Of a DNA stretch of 64,000 nt, positions 58,355-64,000 are shown piece after piece (position 1 is the stretch's first letter; every line of letters begins with the position of its first letter). This DNA is from an uncultured Alphaproteobacteria bacterium (GTDB taxonomy: Bacteria > Pseudomonadota > Alphaproteobacteria > Caulobacterales > Hyphomonadaceae): NCBI GenBank assembly GCA_903831255.1, contig CAIKWZ010000033.1, positions 62,001-126,000 on the forward strand, given 5' to 3'. Made by a program: the position numbers and the translations under genes. Below the pieces are notes generated by a model. It had not been told where the DNA came from, ran no database searches, and worked only from the letters and a program-made list of their open reading frames with translations.

Positions 58355-58930
58355 ATGGGTGTCTGCATGATCGCTGCGCAGTCCGTCGCGCCGTCTACCC
58401 GATCGGCTCTCGTTCTGAATGCGGACTATCGTCCCTTATCCTATTATCCCTTGTCCCTTTGGTCCTGGCAGGATGCGGTGAAGGCGGTGTTCCTCGACAG
58501 GGTGAACGTCATCGCGGAGTATGACGATAGCGTTCGTTCGGCGAGTTTCACCATGCGGCTCCCGAGCGTTGTGGCGCTCAGGGAGTTCGTCCGGCAGGAA
58601 CGATGGCCGGCCTTCACGCGTTTCAACGTTTTTCTTCGCGATGGTTTTCGCTGCGCCTATTGTGGGATTGCGGACGATCTGACCTTTGATCACGTCATCC
58701 CCCGTTCGAAGGGCGGGCGCACCAGCTGGGAGAACATCGTGGCTGCCTGCAGTCCCTGTAATCTGCGAAAGGGAGGACGGCTCGCTTCGGAGGCCAAAAT
58801 GCATCCTCAGGTTCGTCCCCACAGGCCGACAAGCTACGAACTTCAGGATATCGGACGACGTTTTCCTCCAAATCATCTCCATGAGACCTGGATGGATTAT
58901 CTCTACTGGGATGCAGAGCTTGAGAACTGA
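58355..58930 (+). CDS. HNH endonuclease
   Basis: 191 residues. The HNH nuclease domain is at about 98-145: RDGFRCAYCGIADDLTFDH (CxxC zinc pair and the first His), SKGGRTSWENIVAACSPCNL with Asn and the second CxxC, then LRKGGR. The N-terminal part, ALVLNADYRPLSYYPLSLWS, is typical of a widespread HNH family in alphaproteobacteria whose role is unknown. An ATG four codons in (58367) is an alternative start. No restriction-modification genes are adjacent. Convergent with coq7. Confidence 0.88.
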   Translation: MGVCMIAAQSVAPSTRSALVLNADYRPLSYYPLSLWSWQDAVKAVFLDRVNVIAEYDDSVRSASFTMRLPSVVALREFVRQERWPAFTRFNVFLRDGFRCAYCGIADDLTFDHVIPRSKGGRTSWENIVAACSPCNLRKGGRLASEAKMHPQVRPHRPTSYELQDIGRRFPPNHLHETWMDYLYWDAELEN

Positions 58931-58958
58931 CGCCGATGGACAGAGCTCGGGGATCTGA

Positions 58959-59498
58959 TCAGAGACGTTCGCTAATCCGGATAGCGAGCCTGCATCCGGT
59001 GCGAATGACGGCTGCCAGAAGAGGGTAGGCCGGAGCTTCGCGGGCTCCTTCATCCGACGCCAGGTCGCGATGCGCGATCTCGTCATCCCGAAAGGCCGAA
59101 ATGCGCTCGGCCAGATCCGTGTCTCCCGTCGCTCGAAACGCCTCGATCTGCTGGGCGTAATGTTCTTCGATGACGCTTTCAACGGCTTCTGTGCACGCGT
59201 GAGCGGCCTTCTCTCCCAGTAGCGCTGTCGTCGCTCCGAGTGTGAAACCTGCCGCTTTCCAGATCGGGGACATGAGGGTCGGGCGAATACGCTCCTTGAG
59301 CAGGATGTCATCAAACGCCTGAAGATGGGCTTCTTCCTGGGACGCCATCTCCCTGAGCTGGGTCCTTATGCGCTCATGTCCCGGCCGTTTTCCGAAAACG
59401 GCCAGCTGTCCCTCATAAATCGATACTGCGCCGTACTCACCTGCATGATCGACGCGAAGCATCGCGCGCCGTCTGGCGCTGGTCATATCATCCGTCAT
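58959..59498 (-). CDS. coq7: Demethoxyubiquinone hydroxylase (Coq7 family)
   Basis: Di-iron hydroxylase in ubiquinone synthesis. 179 residues. Iron-ligand pattern in RVDHAGEYGAVSIYEGQL, ASQEEAHLQAF, VIEEHYAQQIEAF and FRDDEIAHRD (two E plus four E/ExxH), organised as the internal repeat of the family. Start overlaps the dsbB stop by 4 bp, so it is in an operon with dsbB, and both touch the quinone pool. Membrane-associated. Confidence 0.95.
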   Translation of the reverse strand: MTDDMTSARRRAMLRVDHAGEYGAVSIYEGQLAVFGKRPGHERIRTQLREMASQEEAHLQAFDDILLKERIRPTLMSPIWKAAGFTLGATTALLGEKAAHACTEAVESVIEEHYAQQIEAFRATGDTDLAERISAFRDDEIAHRDLASDEGAREAPAYPLLAAVIRTGCRLAIRISERL

Positions 59499-60046
59499 GC
59501 GCTCTCCGGACGTTCATCCTGCCCATGCTCATTGTCCGCATCGGCCTTCGTTGGCCGAAAGGCGCATAACAGGCTCAGGGCGGCAAGTCCCATCGACACG
59601 AGGGCATTCCAACCGGCCATGGACAGGCCCCACAGACGCCACTTCGCTTCACCGCATGAAGGGACCGCCTGGCGCTTTTCGAGCTGCGCCCAGAGGTCCG
59701 CGCTGAGATCCACGGCTCCTCCCGTCGCACAGGTTGATGGGGCAGGCAGCACTCCCCACTCAACCAGCGCATGATAGCTTGCGATACCCGCCCCCGCAGC
59801 GAACGTTATTCCGAGCAGAATGCTCATCGTGAACATGACCTGCGCCGGAGCGCGCCGCCAACGTGCGAACAGTGCGATCGCGCTGATCGCCATCGCAAGC
59901 CAATAAATCTGCCTTTGATTGTAGCAGAGGGGGCAGGGCGCAAGGAACAGGAACCGCTCAAACCCGTGGGCCGTCGCGAGCATTCCAGCGGATATCGCCA
60001 GCGCAAATGCGGGCCAGACAGCGCGATCCAGAGAACGAACATTCAT
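59495..60046 (-). CDS. dsbB: Disulfide bond formation protein B
   Basis: Inner-membrane oxidoreductase passing electrons from DsbA to quinone. 183 residues, four membrane helices; first redox pair C38-P-L-C41 in LAPCPLCYNQRQ with the conserved Arg-Gln after it, second pair at about Cys106 and Cys131 in the periplasmic loop. Length fits the family. DsbA-like proteins at 25102, 38933 and 39700 are possible partners. Coupled to coq7. Confidence 0.93.
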   Translation of the reverse strand: MNVRSLDRAVWPAFALAISAGMLATAHGFERFLFLAPCPLCYNQRQIYWLAMAISAIALFARWRRAPAQVMFTMSILLGITFAAGAGIASYHALVEWGVLPAPSTCATGGAVDLSADLWAQLEKRQAVPSCGEAKWRLWGLSMAGWNALVSMGLAALSLLCAFRPTKADADNEHGQDERPESA

Positions 60047-60182
60047 CTGTCAAAGGATATATATCGTATTTGACCGGACAATGCGACGAAACAGCAGGCG
60101 CCGTTGACGTAAGCCTGCGACCGGGCCACCTGTACAAGGGCGGACGCGTCGCAGGGACGGTTTGCATTCTCGGATGGTTTCA

Positions 60183-60812
60183 ATGGCGGATCTGGGGCCC
60201 GGAGCGGGGGCGACTGAGGCGAAGGCCGGGCTTCTCAGGGGCGTTTACAACTCCATTCTCAGGCTGGCCGCAGGACCCAGAGCCGAGGCCGGACTTTTTG
60301 TGGTGTCTTTCACGGAGAGCTCCTTCTTTCCGATTCCGCCCGATGTGATGCTGGCTCCGATGTGTCTTACGAGACCGGAGCGAGCGTGGCGTTACGCGTT
60401 CGTGTGCACGGTCGCCTCAGTCCTCGGCGCCCTTCTGGGTTACGCGATCGGCTACCTGCTTTTTGAGAGCGTCGGATCCTTCATCATTTCCCTTTTTGGT
60501 TATGCGGGAAAAGAGGAGGCGCTTCGAGCCTCGTATGCTGAGTACGGAGCTTATGTCATCTTTCTGAAGGGCCTCACGCCCATCCCCTTCAAGCTTGTGA
60601 CGATCGTCTCCGGTGCGATGGAGTTCAGCCTTCCTATCTTTATCGTCGCCTGCGCTTTGACCCGCGGGGCTCGTTTCTTTCTGGTGGCGTGGTTGTTCAA
60701 GACTTTTGGTCCGACCCTCGCGCCCGTGATCGAGCGCCGAATCGGGTTGGTGTCGCTGGCTCTTGTCCTGCTGCTGATCGGCGGCCTTGTGGCCGCCAGT
60801 CAGCTTCACTGA
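60183..60812 (+). CDS. YqaA/DedA-like (SNARE-associated) membrane protein
   Basis: 209 residues, about five membrane segments. Typical parts: LFVVSFTESSFFPIPPDVML (the F/xPxP re-entrant loop), VASVLGALLGYAIGYLLFE, YVIFLKGLTPIPFKLVTIVSG and FIVACALTRGARFFLVAWL. Related to DedA/VTT proteins that move lipids such as undecaprenyl phosphate; YqaA-type members have unclear function. ATG at 60183 chosen because it begins MADLGPG; an upstream ATG adds seven residues. Convergent with the S8 autotransporter. Confidence 0.88.
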   Translation: MADLGPGAGATEAKAGLLRGVYNSILRLAAGPRAEAGLFVVSFTESSFFPIPPDVMLAPMCLTRPERAWRYAFVCTVASVLGALLGYAIGYLLFESVGSFIISLFGYAGKEEALRASYAEYGAYVIFLKGLTPIPFKLVTIVSGAMEFSLPIFIVACALTRGARFFLVAWLFKTFGPTLAPVIERRIGLVSLALVLLLIGGLVAASQLH

Positions 60813-60835
60813 ACCTGGCTGAAGGCCGGCGATGT

Positions 60836-63025
60836 TCAGAAGCGACGAATGAAGCGAACCAGAGCGCTGTGGTCTTCTCGTCCCGGAGTTCCATCTGCAT
60901 CGAAGCGCGATAGCAGCGCGACGCCGAGCGAGCCATCCCGGGCGATCGGACGGACGTAGCTCATCTCCAGGCGCCGCTCGAGGGCGGGACCTTTCAGGCT
61001 GATCCTGCGATCAGCCATGATCGGCGCGCCGGTCACGGGATCTGCGCCGACGGCGAGAATCATTGACATGGCTCCCGATCGGCTGGTGAGCGGGGTTCCC
61101 GCAGAGATCTCCAGAGAGTCCCCGGAAACAAGCAGGTTATTGCGCGCGAGGTTGACCGAATAGCCGAGACTGCTTGTTCGGCTCACGTCCTGAACCAGGC
61201 TTCCCACCGCTCCGTTCTGGGCGTCCGAGACCATACCTGTCACGTGACCGGTCAACGACGTCGCCTGTCCAAGACGAACCCCAGCCGACAGGTTCAAGGC
61301 CGTTGTGTTCGCCCGACCGCGCAAACTGAACGCCGCCGCCTCGATGTCGCCCAGACGACTTCCTGTCTCACTGATGCGGGAGATATCAGCCGAAAGGCTC
61401 AAACGGTCCGTGCGATAGGCCAGGCCGGCTTCAAGACCTGTCGCGCGGCCGGTGACGTCATTGACCCCTGTCAGTCCGTAGACGCCTTCGCCGCTCTCCT
61501 TCAATCGACCTCCGAACCGAAGACGCAGGTTCGGTGTCAGGTCATTCGCGGCCGCCAGCGTCACGGCTTCGGGCCCAAACAGGACTGTATGTCCATGGTA
61601 TCCCGTCAGTCGCGGCGCAGGTGTGCCTGACGGCGCTGTTGCAAGATCGAGGATGGGAGAGGACGATCCGGACGAGACGGCCCATCTGCCGGTCCTGCCT
61701 GACTGGAACATCATCACGCCGAGCGGGCGCTGTGCGGCTTCTTCGCCGATGCTGTCGAACCGACGACGCAGACCCGTCTCCAGATAGCGGCCTGAGGCAG
61801 GACGCGCGTTTGTCGCGCCGCCCATGCGCTCATTGAGAGAGTTGTTCAGCGTCATGACGCCGTCACTGCGCGGGCTGTGGTTCAGGCGGCCGAAATCAAA
61901 GCCGAAGTCTCTGCCGAAACTGTCAAAGACGGCTCCGGTGAACAAACCCGCCGCCGCAGCGGCTGTTCTGGCGCCGGAGGTCACCTGGCCGCTCGTTGCC
62001 GGCGCCAGAGCGAGAGGGGCTGCGCCCGTCGCCCCGACGGCCGTTACGCCGCCCACGGGCAGGAGGGCCTTTTCCAGATTGAGAAGCCCGCGTCCATAAG
62101 TGGCGTCGACGCCTTTGTCGCCCAGATCTGTGGCGGTGCGGAAGAGAATTTCGGCTGTGTTTCTGGCGGTAAGATACGGCCACGCGCTCTTTATGACAGC
62201 TGCGGCTCCGGCCACGATTGGGCTCGCCATCGACGTTCCGCTCATGGACGCGTAGGCGGTTGGCGAGGTGTGGTACGCGCCGATCAGTCCGGTCCCCGGC
62301 GCTACGAGATAGAAGTTTCGGGCATCGCCGGCCCGATTTGAAAACGAAGCGATCTTGTTGGCTGCATCCACTGCGCCGACTGCGATGATCTGGCCGTTCG
62401 CCCAGGATTCGGACGCGTGTCGGGCCGGCCATGAAGGGTTTGCGGCTCCTTCATTGCCCGCCGCCACCACCATCAGCTGGCCAGCCTTCTGCGCCGCCTG
62501 CATGGCTGAGCGAATAGAGGTGTCGGGGCTCGGCGCGCCAAGGCTCAGATTGATTACGAACGCCTTTTGAGCGGTCGCGTAGGCGATACCCTTTGCAACC
62601 AGACTGGACGTTGTTGTCGGCCCCTGAAAGACCTGTATCGGCAGTATGCCTGCAAGCGAGGCGACCCCGACCATGCCGACGCCATTTGCTCGTCCGGCCG
62701 CGAGCGATGCGACGTGGGATCCATGGCCATTGGTGTCCACAACAGCCGATGCGCCCGTGGCGCCGGTAAATGCGTTATAGCCTCCCGTAAGCGCATCTTT
62801 GAATTCTGTATGGTCTCTACGAAGTCCCGTATCGACGACCGCGATCGTGACGCCCTTGCCCCGCTTCGCCCAGGCTCTTGAGGTGAAAGCGCCAATGCGT
62901 GAGGCGGCGGACGACCATGACAACTCTGCGCCCTTTGGCGGCTGCGTGGTGGACGTCTGCGCGATGGCTGGGGTCGAGAAGATAAGGGGTATGAGAAGCG
63001 ACAAAGCTCTTGAGTGATGCGGCAT
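60836..63025 (-). CDS. S8 serine protease autotransporter (subtilisin-like)
   Basis: 729 residues. Signal peptide (ALSLLIPLIFSTPAIA, cleavage before QTSTT). Subtilase domain with catalytic Asp65 in VAVVDTGLR (AVVDTG), His101 in NGHGSHVASL and Ser265 in GTSMASPIVAG, plus oxyanion Asn in VVAAGNEG. After residue 330 the sequence becomes low-complexity then beta-rich, ending LVRFIRRF, typical of an outer-membrane barrel with terminal Phe. It should secrete its own protease domain to the surface. No close neighbour in operon. A palindromic site lies about 95 bp upstream, and the tRNA scar lies beyond it. Confidence 0.92.
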   Translation of the reverse strand: MPHHSRALSLLIPLIFSTPAIAQTSTTQPPKGAELSWSSAASRIGAFTSRAWAKRGKGVTIAVVDTGLRRDHTEFKDALTGGYNAFTGATGASAVVDTNGHGSHVASLAAGRANGVGMVGVASLAGILPIQVFQGPTTTSSLVAKGIAYATAQKAFVINLSLGAPSPDTSIRSAMQAAQKAGQLMVVAAGNEGAANPSWPARHASESWANGQIIAVGAVDAANKIASFSNRAGDARNFYLVAPGTGLIGAYHTSPTAYASMSGTSMASPIVAGAAAVIKSAWPYLTARNTAEILFRTATDLGDKGVDATYGRGLLNLEKALLPVGGVTAVGATGAAPLALAPATSGQVTSGARTAAAAAGLFTGAVFDSFGRDFGFDFGRLNHSPRSDGVMTLNNSLNERMGGATNARPASGRYLETGLRRRFDSIGEEAAQRPLGVMMFQSGRTGRWAVSSGSSSPILDLATAPSGTPAPRLTGYHGHTVLFGPEAVTLAAANDLTPNLRLRFGGRLKESGEGVYGLTGVNDVTGRATGLEAGLAYRTDRLSLSADISRISETGSRLGDIEAAAFSLRGRANTTALNLSAGVRLGQATSLTGHVTGMVSDAQNGAVGSLVQDVSRTSSLGYSVNLARNNLLVSGDSLEISAGTPLTSRSGAMSMILAVGADPVTGAPIMADRRISLKGPALERRLEMSYVRPIARDGSLGVALLSRFDADGTPGREDHSALVRFIRRF

Positions 63026-63115
63026 GCTCTGACCCGTTTCGGCGGAACCTTAGCCCCTTCTCAACTCCGGGAGTTGCCATCGTGTTCCACAAAATGATGC
63101 GATACCGCTGATCTT

Positions 63116-63132
63116 GTTAGTCTTGGACTAAC
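63116..63132. promoter_or_regulatory. Palindrome upstream of the S8 protease gene
   Basis: GTTAGTC-TTG-GACTAAC, a perfect 7-bp inverted repeat with a 3-nt centre, about 95 bp before the protease start. The form is like operators of TetR/AcrR-type dimers. A second shorter repeat (CAACTC/GAGTTG) is at 63062-63076. Role is inferred only. Confidence 0.45.
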
Positions 63133-63171
63133 CATCCTGCTGGCGGCGCTAAGGGCAGGCAGGAGGGGAGA

Positions 63172-63226
63172 TGGTGCGGGCGGTCGGACTTGAACCGACA
63201 CGTATCTCTACGGCGGATTTTGAGTC
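63172..63226 (-). tRNA. 3' half of tRNA-Leu(CAA), probable attachment site of an integrated element
   Basis: On the minus strand the sequence runs from the anticodon loop (CTCAAAA, anticodon CAA) through the 3' anticodon-stem strand TCCGC, a leucine-type long variable arm, a perfect T-arm (GTCGG-TTCAAGT-CCGAC), the acceptor strand CGCCCGC, A73 and encoded CCA. Upstream, the 5' half expected to pair (GCGGGCG acceptor, D-arm, GCGGA anticodon stem) is absent: only two bases of the 5' anticodon stem match, and the acceptor partner is not found. The break at the anticodon stem is the usual crossover point of tRNA-targeting integrases. The intact copy should lie to the right of the window. Confidence 0.8.
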
Positions 63227-63368
63227 TTCTAGTGCCTACCAGAAGCCGTTGATATTATTGTAAGATTTTAGTGCGTCCAGATTAGTGTGGCCAAAAGTGT
63301 GTCCGCTAGGACTTCGATTCTGGCCGTTGGAGAAAGCCTAACACAGCCTCCCCCAGTGAGGGAATTGG

Positions 63369-63717
63369 GCATGAAAAGCGCGACGCTTTCATGCACGCGA
63401 ATGAAGGCCAAAGGCCGCTGCAATCGGTGGCCGCGAAGCGCGCCGTGCGCACGATCAGATGGTGCAGGTTTATGGTAATCGCACCCAGCTCCCCCATCAT
63501 CAAAACAGGGTTGCATCTGCAACCATGCCTTCCGGCGAGGATGGGGGTAGCAAGTGCAAGGAGGCTCCGAACGAGGGTCCGCGCCGAAGGCGTGGAGACG
63601 TTTGGATGCCTTGCGCGCGCGAGGGGCAAAGCCCCTTAGCCACCGTGCGCGGCGAAGCCGCGTGACGAAGCGCGAGGGATCGAAGCCGTGAGGCCGAGAC
63701 CGCCTAAGCGGGCTCGG
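63369..63717. repeat. Cluster of short hairpins and palindromes
   Basis: At least six inverted repeats in 350 bp: 63369-63394 (11-bp stem GCATGAAA-GCG with one bulged A, loop CGA); 63406-63416 (GGCC-AAA-GGCC); 63444-63453 (CGTGCGCACG); 63509-63524 (GGTTGCA-TC-TGCAACC); 63623-63635 (GGGGC-AAA-GCCCC); 63648-63662 (CGCGGC-GAA-GCCGCG); 63694-63717 (9-bp stem, one mismatch, loop CTAA). Could be a structured RNA, REP-like elements or a transfer/replication origin; not decidable here. Confidence 0.6.
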
Positions 63718-63759
63718 TTCACGAGAGCCCGATCCGAAGGACGCGCCCCCATATTGAGA

Positions 63760-63876
63760 TTACTCAAAACCTGTAAGGCCTATCGCGCGGAGGAGCGCGG
63801 CAAACTCCGGCTCTACCCTCGCGACACGATAGACAGCTTCGATGTCCATGCGAGCCCGCAGATCAATCGCTGCCAT
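63760..63876 (-). CDS. Possible small protein (38 residues) or C-terminal end of an ORF from beyond the window
   Basis: ATG at 63876 with AGGA 5 nt upstream encodes MAAIDLRARMDIEAVYRVAR and on to VEPEFAALLRAIGLTGFE, a helical, protein-like composition with regular codon use. The frame stays open upstream to the window end, so it could also be a C-terminus, although the upstream translation looks less protein-like. Not recognised. It is the only ORF in the putative island with a reasonable amino-acid pattern. Confidence 0.3.
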   Translation of the reverse strand: MAAIDLRARMDIEAVYRVARVEPEFAALLRAIGLTGFE

Positions 63877-64000
63877 TGGCTTCCTATATTGCGGCCATTC
63901 CCTTTCGAGCGCACGCCCAGCGTTCGGGCTGTCGGGTGGTCGATGCGTGTCGCGGCCTAAATGGTGTCGCAGTAAGAAGGCTTCGTGACATGGTTGCTGC

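Larger units (their letters stand above)
63227..64000. mobile_element. Left end of a putative genomic island (beyond the tRNA-Leu scar)
   Basis: From the tRNA break to the window end there is no recognisable conserved gene, in contrast to dense coding to the left. The first 70 bp are AT-rich (GATATTATTGTAAGATTTTAG). Then come several short inverted repeats with small loops and weak ORFs on both strands that look like chance. No integrase is seen; in tRNA-inserted elements it usually sits beside the intact tRNA, which would be on the far side. Assignment rests mainly on the tRNA scar. Confidence 0.5.

Noticed and set aside
58355-58930. HNH endonuclease as part of a defence or restriction system
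   Set aside because: No methyltransferase, specificity subunit or other defence gene is adjacent, and this HNH family is a widespread chromosomal one in alphaproteobacteria.
58436-59314. Minus-strand ORF (292 codons) spanning the HNH gene and the coq7 end
   Set aside because: It crosses two recognised genes in the wrong frame and has no conserved motif.
63268-63665. Several overlapping ORFs of 60-107 codons on both strands in the putative island
   Set aside because: They overlap one another on both strands, cover the hairpin cluster and have irregular composition; none has a convincing ribosome site or known motif.
63172-64000. Group I intron splitting tRNA-Leu(CAA)
   Set aside because: Self-splicing introns do interrupt tRNA anticodon loops, but no matching 5' exon (GCGGGCG acceptor strand, D-arm) is found within the 770 bp to the right, longer than usual for such introns. 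An integration scar explains the data better, though the sequence beyond the window could still change this.

Overview
This window looks like core chromosome of an alphaproteobacterium of moderately high GC content. The evidence is the gene set and its arrangement. An ethylmalonyl-CoA pathway pair (Ccr, Ecm) is present. The F0 ATPase operon has split b/b' subunits and stands apart from F1. mutY, a DUF721 gene, two dsbA-like genes and smc lie together, as is common in this class. DUF3126 and ELM1-like (DUF1022) proteins, unimodular QueF, a Coq7-type hydroxylase, GluQ-RS and a very large RpoD are also present. A member or relative of the Caulobacterales/Parvularculales is my best guess; the family is not provable from the window.

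Layout. 1-13 kb: the end of purQ, an alpha/beta hydrolase, then a leftward block trxB, ELM1-like, greA, carB; a CAP-domain secreted protein, an MBL hydrolase, an M48 metalloprotease, a membrane glycosyltransferase and carA. 13-20 kb: dnaG, rpoD and an MprF-like synthase domain protein in one direction, meeting mltA head-on. 20-28 kb: several alpha/beta hydrolases, a TorF-type porin, queF, a nitroreductase/dsbA pair, a Nudix hydrolase, cysE and DUF3126. 28.8-32.6 kb: an iron-type ABC importer (fbpABC) behind a clear Fur-like box. 32.6-35.2 kb: F0 ATPase genes atpI-B-E-F'-F. 35.4-43.3 kb: smc, two DsbA-like proteins, DUF721, mutY, cysK. 43.3-49.5 kb: a soluble chemotaxis-type sensor and a leftward run of periplasmic or catabolic genes (PQQ/cytochrome c quinoprotein, esterase, Rieske oxygenase, His/Met-rich exported protein). 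49.7-54.6 kb: an acidic-tailed small protein, then ccr divergent from a D-amino-acid-transaminase-like gene and ecm. 54.6-63 kb: EamA exporter, GluQ-RS, a two-gene membrane protein unit coupled to an AlkA-like glycosylase, an HNH endonuclease, dsbB-coq7, a YqaA/DedA-like protein and an S8 autotransporter.

The last 0.8 kb is different. At 63172-63226 lies the 3' half of a tRNA-Leu(CAA) gene, CCA included, without its 5' half. This is the usual scar of an element integrated into a tRNA gene. To its right the sequence loses recognisable genes and carries a dense set of short hairpins. I read this as the left edge of a genomic island that continues past the window.

Most of the window is ordinary housekeeping. 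The observations most worth following are the island boundary and hairpin cluster, the RpoD N-terminal extension with a second plausible start, the DnaG zinc-site substitutions, the soluble signalling-tip/Cache protein with inverted domain order, and the TTGC-repeat site between ccr and the dat-ecm unit. I did not find a clear-cut new multi-gene system, CRISPR array, insertion sequence or toxin-antitoxin locus.
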